In this document: positions 11,701-26,700 of the stretch, piece after piece | Numbering within the stretch: the first letter of the stretch is position 1 | Layout of the letters: the number at the start of each line of letters is the position of its first letter | NCBI GenBank assembly: GCA_031213475.1 | Contig: JARUPZ010000024.1 | Coordinates: 7,381,324-7,445,323, forward strand | Direction: 5' to 3' | Source of the DNA: Nereocystis luetkeana | Lineage: Eukaryota; Sar; Phaeophyceae; Laminariales; Laminariaceae | Length of the DNA stretch: 64,000 nucleotides | Made by a program: the position numbers and the translations under genes | The notes under the pieces: model-generated | Databases searched by the model: none | What the model was told of the DNA's origin: nothing | What the model saw: only the letters and a program-made list of their open reading frames with translations

Positions 11701-14700
11701 TAGCGAGCGGGTCCAGTCCCGCCCCGAGAGACGCGCGCGTTCGGCCGAGAGCTTCAGCCCTTCGAGCCGCCTGTATGCCAAGGCAAAGGGTGCTTGAGCG
11801 AAGAGTAGAGAACTAGGGTTTATTTTTCTTGCCGAGGTAGGTGCAGCCGACCAGCACTCGTTCAGTCGTGAACCAAAACGTTCACGTTCGGGGAGGACTG
11901 CGCATTTCATGGTACAGTGATATTATCTAGAAGTAAAGCACTAGCTTGCTCACGTGCGTGTGAAGACGGGTTGGCGCGGTCGTCTAGCCAGCTTACAACG
12001 TGCGCGCCACGCTTGTGAGGCTATATTGAAGGGAATACCCGCAGTCGTCCCAAACGTCAAGGGCGCTTCCGACTCCGATATGCCTCGATGTGGCGCGGAG
12101 CGTCCTCGTCCCCCGCGTTCATCTAAGGGGGCGGGCCCCTGTCCATTGACCTCTCTAAGCAAAAACTGCTGTCGTGCGGCCGCCAAGCTATAGACGTCCC
12201 GAACCTGCTCTCGCAAGCCCCCCACGCGGAGGGGCGGGGGCGTAGGCGTAGGGAAGAGGTGTGTGTGGCCTTGTCTTATCAAGCGGCGATCGGTGGGGGG
12301 GGGGGGGGGCGGTCGGTTGCTTCCCTACCATAGAGTCCTGCTCTTATTGGCAACGTGCGTCCAACGACTATCATGCGTTGTGTGCACTCCGAACTGGGAG
12401 AAGGACGGTTGCGACCTAACCTTGTCAGGATAGAGATAGGGGGCGGGTCTTAGGTATTTGTTTCCCCTCGCTTAGGATCCTGTTCGTTTGGACAACATGC
12501 GCCAAACTACGACGTACGTGCTGTGCACTCAAAATGTGGGGCGGATGGTTACGACCTTGCCTTGTCAATGTAACCCGGGAGAGGGTTTATCTTACGTAGG
12601 TTATTCCCCTACCATACTCGTTGATTCCTGCTCTTGTCGACGACGCGCGTCAAAGAAACAACCTCTTGTGCGCTGGATTTGTTTTACAGGCGAAAGACGC
12701 CTCCAAGCTGAGAGAGTTCATTGTTTTCTTCCACAATCTCTGGGCGGCTCCGCTGACTGCGGCAGGCTGCACCCTGCTGCTGCTTCACATCCTCGGACCT
12801 TCGGCCTTGGTCGGGGTTGCGGTGATCCCCGTGCTCATCCCTCTGGAGACCTGGGTGGCGCGAAGGTGAGAGGGACCAACGTAGACGGGTGCCGCTAAGG
12901 ATAGGTTTGCCGTGGAGGCAGATGTCGCGGAAGATAGCTTCACCGCGTGGACTGGATATCGCTGAGGAGTGGCTTTTCTGTGTTCCGCGTTGGAAAGAAA
13001 AGGTTCGCTGATGTGGGCGTACGTTCGAGACGCGGTTGTGACAAATTTGGGTTCTGTCGTTGGATCGGAAAATCAGCTTGCTGCGGTCGGCGCGAAAAAA
13101 CGGGGGCGCTTCCCAGTCATGGGATACCCGCCCTCCTGTGAATGGGGACGGTGTTGGTCAATTGTGCACACCCAGGGCGTGTTGTCCCTCTTCAACGCCG
13201 CGGGCGTCCGCCTAGGTCTATGGCGAGAGAAGGGCGTATCGGCGTACAGTTGTCGTCTGCGGGCGGCACGGGCATCGTGGTAGCGCGCGGTTAAAACCTC
13301 AGGCGGCGAGTGGGTACCGATTTGGTTGGACAAACTAGTGCGGCGGAATTGCGAGGAGAACGGTGGCTGCTTGCTTACTGCTGTCAAGGGCTTGAACCCA
13401 CTTGTTGCTTTCTGGGCGACGAAACCCCTTTATAAACCGGGCCCAAGCGTTTGCACATGGACAATCGCGCCAGCGGGCTGGAGAGTTGGATACCCGAGAA
13501 AACTGATCGGGAAAAGGCGGTACATACCCCCTTAGCTAGTCATACAGGGGTTTCGAAAGGATAAGTTGGCTTTTTATAGGCAGATTTTCGTCGGCGTGGG
13601 AGACGTTTCGATGGCGTGAGGGTACATACTTAATTCACGGTCTGACCCGAGTCGCGGTAGAGATTGCACGGCCCACCAACTTGCTATTAATAGTGCCTCC
13701 ACTAAGAAGGGTGGTAGTTTTTATGCTAGTCTTTCCTCGAAAACAATAGGATGCTGTAAAGGTACAATACGGGCATGTCCAGCGCAACGCCGTTACCGAG
13801 AATCGCACCAGGTATGATGTAGCACCACAAAACCCCGAGGACAAGTGCTCTAAAAAAAAAGCGGGATTTCATCCCAAACGAGTAAAAACGGTATCACCTT
13901 TAAACGCGGAACCTATACGCAACGACCCACCGGCGGCATCGCTGCGCAGGGTGGCACCGTCGGCAGTCGCGGAGGGTTGCTCTGCTTGCGCCCATTGAGC
14001 GGCGTTTCGCATCGTTTTCGATCTGGTCTGTGCCCCCTGTTTGGTGCTCCCACCTTGTCCTACCGTAACGAGCGTCTATTAAGGTCGGCAGCCTATAGGA
14101 AGAGCGTTCTCAAGGTCTCGGACGCGCGCATCAGCCTTGTCGGCGAGATCGTGGACGGCATCAAGACCGTCAAGCTCAACTCCCTCGACGCCAAGTTTCG
14201 CGCCCGGGTCGAGGCCCTGCGAGCTAAAGAACTCGGGAGCATCCGCCAGGCCTTGACGCTCAACGCTTACAACCAGGTGAAACCACTGTGATGTTGTCGA
14301 TGGCCATGAGGATGGCGGGTGGTGGCGATGGCGTTCATGGCAATGTTCAGCGGCTATCGTTCAATGGCTTCGTACAATCTGGCGGCTGCTTTCGAGCAGC
14401 TCACGGGTAACAGCTACCCGATAGTGGCTAGCGATTCACGGGTAGCGGGTGACGACTATCGGGTAACAGCTACGGAGCGTTGACGCCAACAATGGTGATA
14501 GTGACGGAAGACAATGAACACGGTGGTATTGCCGTCAGCTCGGTCTTATTCTCTACTGTATAAGTTTGTCACTACTCACAGGTAAGTCAACCAGGCACTC
14601 GTTAACTCGAACTTCATCCACGATTGCAGTGTTCATACCATGGCGTTTGGTTCGGGCCTCGGGCCATTTGTTTTTGGTGCCCCTCGACCGCCCCCCTCGT

Positions 14701-17700
14701 CTTCGTGCCCAGGCCGTCATGCGCTCGAGCCCGATCATAGTGGCGCTTGCGACGTTCTCCGCCTACGTTCTCTCTGGGCACAAGCTAGACGCCGAGACGG
14801 CTTTCACTTCGCTCGCCCTGTTCGGGACAATAGCTCACCCTTTCCACGTTCTTCCTAAGGTGAAATGCGTGTTTCGACGACACTGGGGGTGTGGGGGGGG
14901 AGGTACGGGGTGAGGAAGGATACGTCGCCTACTTCCAATGTTCAATGGGAAACTATTTTTGCGGTGGTGATGGTGATGTTGGTGGTGGTGATGGTGGTGG
15001 TGCTTATGGTGGTGGTTATGGTGGTGTGTATCTGGTGGTGGCGGGGGCGGCGGTGGTGCTGCCACTGCTTCACCCTGGCGATATCGAACGCCCATGTTCC
15101 GTTCTAGTGCTCCATTGGCCTCCTTGATCAACGGTCGACCCTTACCACGCGTGCCCGCCCCTGCCCACCGCCACCCCCCCCTGTTCTCTCCGTGGTGCCC
15201 TTCGTACAGGCGGTGCAATTGCTAGCGGACGCCAAGGTTAGCACGACAGCAAGCACCGCACCACCTCGTTTTCGTTTACGCGACAGCGCAGTAATCTTAA
15301 TTGTCCGGCGCCTTCTCAACACGAAATCGCGCCAGCGGCTCTTTGTTGGATATTAACTGTTGGCATGGAGGATGCCGTTGGAACACGAATTTTCCACCCT
15401 GCGGGCTGAGTGTACGGGGAAGCAGGAGAGCGATATATATATACGACTACGGTCGCCCGGCTTCTAGTGTAGACACCTCGTGTTGACGGCGGCGAGTTCT
15501 CTCTCAGCTCCCGCTTGGTTCGGGTGTCGGCGTCTGGAACGGAGCGCACTCTCTTGGAAAAATTGTTAGGGTGCTCTTGCGAACCCCCCTCGCGTGCCGC
15601 TCGTCTGGTACTTCCGCTCAAGTCTGCGTCTTGTCTTTGTAGGGAGAGAGCGTCTGGGAACCCGTAAGGGCTTTCGCGTTTCCGCTCCGGTTTTAGGGTG
15701 CCCGAAAGCAGACCTTGCTGCATCTTATCATGTTGAAATACTGTAAGCGTGGACTCTTGGCGGCGGGAGTGGGTTGCTACTAGGGAGTCTGTTGATGGTT
15801 GGGTCGGGGTATCATAGCTTGCAGTGGTTGGACACACGTGCGATGAGTATTCAATAAATATGGAGCTGCGTTCGCTTCAGCTCACTCGTTATTCTTGCTG
15901 TGCTCGTCTTGTGCGGTGTTCCTGAACACGGTTGCCTCGTCGATGTTGTCATTCCCAATATCATTGTCATCATCATCACCACCCTCTTCACCAAAATATC
16001 GGTATCATCATCGTCATCATCGCGACGACGACCCTATCGATAGCCGAAAACCCACTCACGCAGGTTTCTTTGCAGCGTCTGGAGCAGTTCCTGCTCGAGA
16101 GTGAGACCAGGAGGCTGGACTCATTCACCCAAGGTACCCTCGCACCGCCCTCCGAGTGCGCCGGTGATATTGGTCCGAAGATAGTTATGCGGAACGCCTC
16201 TTTCGGGCCTGCGGCAGGTAAGGGTGACTTTAGAACCATCTGCGTTTTATGTTGCAACGTATCGCGTACGTACGCGGCCTTGCAATGCACGTTGACATCC
16301 CACCGGGACGCGGGCTAGACGATAGGTATACCACTTTTCGCGCAGTTCTGTTTCTGACTGACTGGGGTTTCCATCTGAAGAACCGCCCAGTGGTATGGCC
16401 GGAATCCTTTCAAGTTTTGAAAAATGTATTCGACGCGTACCTATTCCGAGGGAACGTGTTAAGTGATCAGAACCGCACACGGTTGGTAAACATAGAGGGA
16501 TAAATAGAGGGGTATACGGTTTGGGGGTCCATTGTCGCCGAGGCCAAGCTCTTGCAAGGTTCCCCCGCGCCCCCACTCCACCTCTGACCCCCTCCGCTCC
16601 CGGCCGGACGAACGTTGCAGGCGATCCGTGCCTCGAGCAAGTGTCGGCGCAGATGGGAATTGGCCTTTCAGTTATCGCTGGGACCATCGGTAGCGGGAAG
16701 AGTACGCTGCTGCAAGGACTCGTGGAGCACCTTCCGGTTGGCGGTAGCGACGGCTGCGTCGCGCGGAAGATCGGAGAGGTTAAGGTGGAGACGTTGGACA
16801 AGAGGGTGGCGTTTTGTCCGGACAGCCCGTGGATCGTGAACGCCTCCGCCCGCGACAACGTGTGCTTGGGGTGAGACTTTTGTGTGTGTGCGGAGGGAGA
16901 GGGGGGCGGGAGGCATACTCAATTGTTGCTTGCCTTAAGTCATTTTACCATTGACCACGAACCCCTTTCGAGGCCCCTTTCGAGGCGGAGTGGGGGAGGG
17001 GGCCGTGCGTATGTGTTGCTTACACTAGTCATTTCACCATTGACCACGCATCCCTTCCGAGACGGAGCACCGTTCCTGCTCCTAGTAGAGACACCTCCAA
17101 CATTCTGGCGCGCATTACGTTTGTTCTGTGTATTTTGCGTTAAAAACAAATGCCTACCTCATCCCCTTCCCATTTTTCCTCATGTGGACACCCATCTGTC
17201 CCCTTCGAAACGACCGTTTTTTTGCTACTATCTAGCGGACTCAACGTATTTTGTGGGGAGCGGGCGGGGGGTGGGGTAACAGTGAAGGCTTTGCTGTGAC
17301 GGTAGACGTTTGGGAATGGCGCGGGGTTTTATATGGGTTATGATGTCGACCGTGGTAGCAAATTGTCATGTCGTTTGTAATGTGGCGTTTGCAAGGCGCC
17401 TCAGCGAGGTGATAGCAGTGGGGGTGGTGGGGCGTCAAGGCTGTGCAGAAGATATTGCCGAGTGGGAGGAGGTGGTAGCAATGGATGTGGTGCGGTGGCG
17501 TAGCTCACGTGGCCCCCGACGCACGGGAATGGCGGAAACAAATATGTGGCTCGGTCACGTACAGCCGCCCATGGCTACATATTCGTAGTGTTTGTTTGAA
17601 CCTTGACCCCTATGGCTGCGGCTGTACGAGCCTTTGGTCAAGAATAATAATCTAATCGCTTCACCGGCGCTTCAAGGGCCCCAAAAACTCCCAAATGTTG

Positions 17701-20700
17701 CGGCATCGCCTGCTGCAACGCCTGCTGCAACGCCTGCTCCATTACCTCGTGCAACGCCTGCTCCTAAATAGTCCTGCCGCAATGCCTGTTTGCGTCGTAT
17801 AGGTCTTCCGTAGAGTCGTTCGACGAGGCTCTGTACCGCCGCTGCATTGCCGCGTGTGCCCTGGAGGAAGACTTCGGGGAGTGGCCCGAGGGCGACCTCA
17901 CCATCATCGGAGCCAAAGGTGGGATGATGGGACACCACCGGCAAGCACCCGAGAGGGCGCCTGTGGTGGCGGTTCTTTGTTTTTGGGGGGAAATGCGCAT
18001 GCGCGTCGTCTCCAGCCCAACCAGATGAGCGCTGAGAAAATTGGAAGCCACAAGCAGGGGCTCGAGAGCGTAGGCCAATCAAAACATAGGAAAGTCAAAA
18101 ATGGAGAAACCCGGAGAGGTAGCGAGAGACACATCAAACACAGTGGTGGTGTCGCGTGTTATAGGGTGTATGCGTGGCGTGTTATCCTGGTCCGTAGACA
18201 ATTGCTTGCCGGTTTCGACTCGAATTCAGACACCTTCCGGTGTGTTGGCTCGCGTGACGTGTGTGATTGTGTGTTATTGTGTTCGCTGCTGTCCGAGCGT
18301 TTGTTGCACCCCTGCGGGGTAATTTTCGGTGTACGTCGTTTCTCCGTAGATTCCGCACGCGGCGGCGATTTTTTTTTCCGCCTCAAATTAGTTTCTGTGT
18401 AGAGGGGGCGGGGGTCCCTTCCTGCCCGTAAGCACCCCTCCAGTCCTTGCCAGATCATCGCTCCTCTATGCTGTGGTAGTTGTATGTTGGGGCTTACAAA
18501 ACCGGTATTCCAGGTACACAGGCAGACATGGGCGTAGTCGCATCCACAGTCAACGTGACTACTGTGGCGCCAGGTTCTGACCCCCCCCCCCCCCCCCCCA
18601 TCTTAATTCGACGCCTTCATCCACATGCAACAAAGTGCGCCTCACAAGCGGGTGTCAGTAAAACACCCCTTCCTGCGACTCGCCGAACACCCTGCTTTTC
18701 GCTCGGCGCTTGGTGCATGCAATGTCTGCCTGGTCGGTGAAAAAAACCCGACGTCCTCCGTCCCGGCATTGTATAGACGCGAATCTCTCTCTTACGGTCC
18801 TGCGACTACCGCCATGCATGCCACGTGTACCACTATTGTGTTTATTTAATCTTGCACCAGGGATCACGGTCAGCGGGGGTCAAAAGGCCCGCTTATCTCT
18901 GGCCCGCGCCATGTACTCCGGGTGCGCCGTGGTCCTCCTGGACGACCCGCTGTCGGCCCTCGACAACATCGTGGGAAGCTGGGTCTTCAAGCGCGCCGTG
19001 TGCGAGATGGCTCGGGACGCGGCGGTCGTCATGGCCACCCACCAGCGCCAGGTTTGAAGCACCGCCCCTCAACAAAGCAGCGCCCCTTGGCAACGCTCAG
19101 CAGTGTAGGGCAAGCGATACCGTTTCCGTCCGTGGCTTGTTCAGTATGGTGGCCTCCAAGAGCGACAGCTCAGGGGGAGAGGGGGGGGGGGGGGGGCACT
19201 CATGTCATGCATGGCCGTAGTCGTATGACCGTAGAACATTGCATCCCCACAATGCCAAGACGGAACGCGTTCGGTTTTTTGCCGACGAGGAAGACGTTTC
19301 TTGCTGGCCCCTAAGGGCAAAGCGAAACGTGAGAGGTTCCGCGAGTCGCACAAGGGGTGAGCCGCATCCTGCTAAGGACCGCTTGTGAGGTGGACGTGTT
19401 TTCCCAACATATACCAGGTATATACAGGAAAGCGTCGACTGCATAGCGGGTGGGAGGGGGGGGGCGTCGAGTCGCAAGCAATGGCCCCGCAAGAGACAGA
19501 GGGTGGACGAAAGCAAAATTTCATGTGTTGGCTGTACCCGTAAACGCCAGCGATGGAGTTTTGGTTTGGTTTTCGTAGAAGGCGTTCAACGGTAGGGGTC
19601 TCGAACTTTGTTTTAGCCTAAAACATTTCCCACTGGTGGGGGGCAGCTAGCTATCAATACCTACCCGATACCCCTGGAAAGCTGGCGAGTTACACGCGGA
19701 TGGTGTGCTTTCATGACTTTTGTGAGAACAGTATAAATCGGGTTACATACGCGTACATTTTATGTGACAGCACGAGTCAGCTCGTTTTTTTCCCTCTCTG
19801 GACTTCAGCGGGAAGAATTGGCGATAGTAAGTGACGACTTCGGCAACGCCGCCTGCGTGATTCTGGAGGGGGTTGGGGGGTAATGCGGATTGTTTGCCCG
19901 AATTACAATGCAAGGAGGAGTCGTACGGCACGTGGGAAACCCGGTCCTTCTTACCCGTTCTGATGGGTGCTGACGCCAACCATTGCTTCGGTCGGTATCT
20001 TGCGGGGGTCCAATATACTTTTTCTTTGCCGACGCCCCGAGGAGTGCGGCTATGCGTGTTGTTCTCTTATGGGGGCCGTTGCGTGCTTCGACGAGGTTTA
20101 CACGACGACGCTGTCCGGCAGGCGCCGACACGGTTGCGTACACGGACCGCTGGAGTTCTGTTTTTCGGGCTTTTTAGCTTGCAACTGTTCTCGCCGCTCC
20201 GGATGTTTGCGCGAGGCACGAGCTTCTCCGGACTTGTGCTGTTACGGGGGACCATAGTAAGTAGGACCAAGTATTGTTGGTAAAAATAGCGAAATATGTC
20301 GGTTTTTGCGGGCACCATAGGTCCTATTTAGTACGTTCCCCCGTGCTAGCATCGGGAGTAACTACAAGGACCGCTTGGTATTCTATTTCATGTATGAACG
20401 ATACATATACGCCCGCACAGAGCGGTAGCCCTTATTCGGCCGAAACGATTCCGACTTACGGGTACCGGCCCCCCAATAACAGCGAGGAACTGACTGCTAC
20501 CCGTCCCATTCGTGTTTTTCGACATGGTTTGCGTTGTGCCAGGTATCGATATATGTTTAGGCCATGATACTCCTTGTGATCGCGGGTTTGAGCCCTTTTT
20601 GTTTTGTTCTGTTTTTGGCAAAATGTTCTGTTTTGTTGGTGGTGAGGAGAAAACGCCCCTTGAGTGAGGAAGGAGCCTCGGAAAAGTAAGGTGTGGGTGA

Positions 20701-23700
20701 TGCCGCGGCAGAAGGTAGGGGTGGTTCCTTTGATTTCTGAGCTCCGCGCTCAGCACGAGAGGCTCAGTATCTCACCCGTAAAAGCGACCTGCTGTACCGA
20801 AGAAGTCCGATCGCAGAACCGGACCAATCCTTCTACTCGCTAGCGCCCACGTGCGACGAAAATTCTAGCAAAAGTATCACACGGGTATATAGCCGGTAGT
20901 TCCTCACTTCACAAGCTCAGCCGGTAGAGGAATATTTCGCTAAAAAAGTGGAACTCCTGCCTTGGGATGGGTCAGACGTTACCCATACCGCAACACGCCT
21001 CTTCGGGCTTTGTTCACACGTTTTTTCTAGCAATCACGGTTGATTTATTTTCGTTGTGTGCACTATGTCCATGGGTACAACTCTATATAGCGGTCTTTCT
21101 GGTTCGCGTGTTTCTGTGGACTCTATCTCATCGTCGTGTTATGTGAAAACGCCGCTGTGTCGTGCTAAGCGCTCCCCCCCCCCCCCCCCCCCCCGCACGG
21201 CGAACGCGGTGGGAGGAGTCTGGCCAGCCCGCCGGCCACCAAGAAACGACCGACGTTGTCTTCGCAGCGCAGTGTGAAGCGCTTGCCGCGTCTTTGCTGG
21301 CTGCTGCGCTGACCTGTTGTTGTTGTTGTTGTTGTTGTTGTTGAAACTCACGGTTGCTCAATACTGATATTGGCAATCCGCCCCCGAGGTCATGGAAAGA
21401 CGTAGGGACTCGTAAGGTGGGCAGGAAAAGAAATTCGAACGAAGCTCAGTCGGTGCGCCAAGATGGCAGCCGTTTCCACGACCTGATTATACCTTCTCGT
21501 ATGTATGTCTTTGGCGAGGGTTGCATGTAGAACACGCGCGAAAGGCCTGTGCCATACAGCCGGTAAACTTGAGTACGCCCTCAACTTGAATATTGATCGA
21601 CCTCATGTAAGTTGAAGGTATCGCACTTTTTTTTTTTTTTTTTTTTTTAAGAACACGTGCGCCTGTGCCGTGCCACTCCCCATCTCGGGCATTATATCAC
21701 CCCCCCCCCCCCCCCCATTCATGCAGTGGTGGTCACCGTGTCTTGTCACTTTTTATCGTATTTTTTTTCAGACTGAAGTGTCTATCAGGGGTATGCGATA
21801 CATTTTTCCTTTCCACTGGAGGATAAAATAACCTAATATATACGAAAAAATATATATTTTTTTTTCTGCTTGACTCCCCCCCCCCCTCTCTTTCAGTACA
21901 TGCGCGAAGAAGGCTGCAAGGTATTCGTCATCGGCGACGGGAGGTTGCGGGCCGAAGAAGAGGTCTTCGCGAACGGTATGTCGCCTGGAGGCGTTACTGC
22001 TAAGGGTGGCGGAGGCGCGCAGCAGGTAAGGCAGCATCCCCCACTACTCGGTGGCTTAGTCAATCGTTTTTTGGGAATTTGTTGGAACAAAACAAAGAGT
22101 GTCGGGAGAATGTGTTGGGTCACGGCATCGCCCACACCGAGGAGAGCCCGGACTGGTCTGGGATAGTGGTGGGTTTGTCGGAACTGTGTACAGATCATAC
22201 ACAGATCATATGGATCATTCCCGCTTCATGATCTAGATATTTCGGGGAAGACAGCTCCCTGATACGTATATGTACATGATTTACTGACTGATGTTCTCGG
22301 AGATCTTCACGACCCATGAGAGATGCGACGTTTCTTGGAGGAGATCCGTGCCATATACAGATCCTGCTCAGCCCATAAGAACGGCAGGTTAAGAACTGAT
22401 GTAGATGATCTGCCTGTTGATGATACGAAGTATGTCTGTAGAAGATCTATCTGTAGATAATTTATCTGTAGATGGTCTACCTGTAGATGATCTATCTGTA
22501 GATGATCTATCTGTAGATGATCTATCTGTAGATGATCTATCTGTAGATGACACGAAATATGTCTGTACAAGATCTATCTGTAGATGATCTATCTGTAGAT
22601 GATCTATCTGTAGATGATCTCTCTGTAGATGATATGTCTACAGAATATCCATCTGTAGATGATCTATCTGTAGATGCCGGTCGCCCCGGTGGTTCAAGTG
22701 GTTAACCTAGAATTCTACTTGTTTGAGTCCTGGGTTCGAGCCCCAGGTGGGTCGGACTTTGACTTTATTTGCAAAGCAAAACAAAAAAAAGGATTCAATT
22801 GTTGAGAGCGCCTTGCAGCGTGGGTAGGCACAATTCGATGCGAGTCGACGAGGGAAGAAAAGGCTGAAATCTTCTCGCGATAAAAATGAAGGCACGTGCA
22901 GGCACGTGCCGTAGCGGGAAGGGGGGAGAAGAGCCTCCTATGTGACCCCGGATCTGAGTTACGAGTGGGAAGGAGAGGGAGAAGAAGATGTGCGAAGATA
23001 ATGAATGGGATGAGAAAAATAAATAAATGATATGTCTGTAGATGATCTATCTGTGCATGATATATCTAGTATATGTAGACGATATATCTGTACATGATCT
23101 ATCTGATCTGTTCAACCCGTGGAAGTGTGTGGTATGCAGTGAGAAGAGGTACACACACGCGCACGGCATGATGCTACCTACTTGCACGGTTTTTCCGCTC
23201 GCTCTTCCTGAGGAAGGTTCCTTTTTTTTTCAGGTCGCTACGCTGGCATCAAGGGAGGAACGTTTTAATAGTAATCATAGCCGAATATGGTGTTTTTCCA
23301 CTTGGGTCTATCGTGAGTTCGGCTCATCACTTTGGCCCCCCGTAATATGTTCGAGTCACTAATCTGCACCCACACTTTTGAGGGGAGGGAGGGGGGGCAA
23401 ACATTATACGACTCTGGCCGCCAATGTAAGAGCCGTTCGGGCTTCTGATGTGAATCTCAAACGTGGGTTATATTCCAGGCCAGATTGGCTGGCACTTGGA
23501 ACGAGAGCTGGATCGCTTTTTTTTTATCGCAGCGAGAAAACGGTTCGACAAAAAGAAAAGTGATTTATTGACGGGGAGAGAAATGGCGGCGTCGCTTCAC
23601 ACCGTGCTTGGTCACGGGAAACAGCGAAAAACCGCGCAATTGGTGTTGGGTACATGAACGGTTTTTGGTTGAGAAATGTGCGCCACGAGGTTGTGCGGGC

Positions 23701-26700
23701 GCGAGGGTCCGACCGAAGCTACCGGCGTGTTTATTTGTTTGGCGGAGCATGGCGGAGCATGGCGGAGTATGTACAGTAGGGTGATTTCGCGGGTCGGACA
23801 TGTTCATACGGAGTACAGCGTGCTTGGGGGGTCCAGAGATGAGTGGGGCACACGAGGTGCCGACGTCCGTCTCACAAGCGGTTCTTGGTAGGATGCAACT
23901 CCCCTCTTCATGCGACTCGCCGGACACCTCACGGCGATTCGCGCTTGGTGCAAGCAATGTCTGCCTGGTCGGCGAAAACCCGACATGCTCCGTCCCGGCA
24001 TTGTAGGGATGCGAGGGTCTATGGTCGTACGGCTACGGCCATGCATGAGATCGAGTACATTTCTCCTATCGAGTACACCCCCCCCTGCGCCCCCCTTTCT
24101 CCCTCTCTCCATCCATCATGGCAACGCCTCATGATTAGTTTTCGGCGACCCCCACCTACTCCCCCACTCGCTCGCCACGTTGCCGACGGAACGTGCAGGG
24201 CGAGCTAGCTCCCGGTGCTTCCCGAGGTGCTTCGGACGAAGGCGCGGCGAGTCCGGGGACAGAGGAGCTCCGTGTCGGGAAGGACAAAGAGGTGATGCTG
24301 ATGGTGGTGGAAGTTTCGTTTTTCAAGTTTTTGTTTTTTGTTTCATGTGCTGTGGTTGCGGTCGATCTCCATGCTTTTTCAAGGGACTGCCAGCTTGCTT
24401 CGAGGTACAGCAATCAGGTTACGCGATTCGGCGCATACATTACTATAAATCCCCGTATGGTTTTTGCCCGCCATGGTCGGCTGTGTTCCCCCCGTCGCAA
24501 TGCTCCATGTAGTGGTGAGCGACTCTGCGTGGTCTCCATATTTGGTCTCCGTGCAACGTGTTCACGTTTCGCTCGTTTTTTTTTTTTTTTTTTTTTTTCT
24601 CTATTTCCTTGGTTTGGCGCACTCTCCCACTGCTAGGCGCAGAAGATGTCGCAGCTGTCTGCGAAGGTCAACATCGACAGAGAGAAAGGAGGGGTTTCCA
24701 TGAACGTGTATGGCGGATACCTCAAGGCCTGTGGGATGATCGTCGTGACTATCGCGCTAGCCACCTCTTTCTTGGCCCAGGTGAGGGTGGGTGGAGGATT
24801 TCCGCACCGGCTAACTGCGAAGCTTACACTTATACTTTTTGCTCGCAACCCTTCCGGCCTATTACAGGCGACCATAGTAACTAGAGCCGAATATTGTAGG
24901 TACAAATACAGAAATATATAGATTTTTGTGTACCGTAGGTCCTATTTACTATATAGTCCCCCGTAAATAGTGGGGCCTTTTTCAAGAACATTCCAGGTAG
25001 TTCTATTAATATTACGGGGGGCCATATTAAATTGGGCCTACGGTACATACAAAAATCTACCAGGTATACATTTCGTTTTTTTTTTTACAAAATTTGATCC
25101 TATTTACTATGATCCCCCGTGATACCGTAATTGGGCGTGTTTGGGCTATGCTCCAGACATAATCAGCACAATATAGGGCAAGCGTGGTAGCATACCCATG
25201 TTATGTTTCTTCGTTAAAAAGGCGTAATAGTAAGAAGCAGTGGGCAAAAGCAATAAAATCCTGCTACTGTACCGGAACCGCGTTTACTCACGAACCATCA
25301 TGCAGCAATGCTCCTCCATTCTCCAACCCGCTTCCCTTTTTGAGATGGATTCGGGCGGTACCCTCGTACAGCGCTGGTCTCTCTCTCCACCAATCCGTTC
25401 CCCTACATGCGGCGAACATTTGACCGCGTCTCCCTGCGTACATTGCACTTGCAGGTTATTCCCCCACCTTACCGGTGTCACGGGAGAAGTTAGTTTTTTT
25501 TTATATACGCCGCGTCTTCCAGCCTGTGCACGATCTCTGCCCGCCATGCTTGACCGGTTTAATCCTCATTTTCACCGTGCCACAGGTTGTGGACGTTTCG
25601 AAGGAAGTCGTTCTAGCTGTCTGGTCTGACAGTCCCGAAGGAAAGTCTGCCTACTTCTTGACATGGTGAGAGAACCCCCCCCCCCCCCCCCCCCCCCTCC
25701 CTCCCTCCCCGCCATGGTTGTTTGTTTTCATGGCGGATTTTTGGTCCTCAGGTCGTTGCCATACGTTCAGACGCGGGAAGACGACTTCCGTCGGATTGTG
25801 TAACACCCATCCTCGTCAGGGCTGCTGTTCGATTAGCTGCTCATACATTTCGGCGTCTCTCTTCTGCTTGATCACGGTGTCGTTGTGGTTGACATGAACG
25901 TACGTTGTAGTAAGCAAATGTGTGTAGGTCGGTGGGCATGTGGGCGCTCCCTTTTCAGAGGGCGACATGGTCACGGGCGCATGGGGCCGCCCCCCCCCCC
26001 CCCCCCCCTCCCTGTCACGAGATAACGCTTCTCGAACCACAGTTAGTAAAACTCGCAACGCCGGCCAACTCAGCCTCGTGCGCATGCGTCATTCGGTGCG
26101 TGTGCGTGTGCGTGTGCGTGTGCGTGTGCGTGTGTTTTTCAGGTACTCCGCGGTCTGCCTGGCGGTGATGGCGATGAACCTGTTCCGCTTCTTCGTGGTG
26201 TGCTGGCTCGGCCTGCGCGGGAGCGAGACCCTCCATCGCTCGCTGCTCCAGAAGGTGCGCGGAGTGGTCGGCGGTACCGCGCGCGTTGCGGCACGGTGTA
26301 CGCATGCATGCCACGACAGAAAGTGCCACTTTTTCGTGTAAAAAAAAAAAAAAAACGAAGATTTTTGTTTCATCTCTTGAGGGCCTTGCAGCTTTGACAA
26401 ATCGTGTGCGCCTAACCCCAACGAGCGATCCGAACGCCCATTACAAGGTTTCCATTGATATATGTTTAGAGTACCGGTCGTCCGCCCCGTAGTTTCGCTT
26501 CACCTATTCTCGCTTTGATCTTGTACCAGGTAACTTTTTTTTTTCCCCCCTGATCGGGGTGGGTGCAATCTGATTCAACGCACTTAACGATTAAAAACAA
26601 ATGAGATTCCTCCAACTTGTATGCCTCCTGCTATATTCGCTTCGGGAGGGGGGGTGTACTCATAGTCGTGCATGGCCGTAGTCGTATGATCCCTCGCATC

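Noticed and set aside
14835-15218. Minus-strand His-rich frame
   Set aside because: Produced by the GGTGAT-type microsatellite in intron 7.
21897-21975. Shorter exon 13 ending at GTATGT
   Set aside because: It would leave phase 1, and the continuation into exons 14 and 15 would lose frame. The CAG|GTAAGG donor at 22025 keeps it.
22430-22675. CRISPR-like regular repeat
   Set aside because: A 15-bp head-to-tail satellite without unique spacers, in a eukaryotic intron.
22684-22756. Functional tRNA gene
   Set aside because: Boxes A and B and the T stem are good, but the acceptor and anticodon stems do not form; a SINE head fits better.
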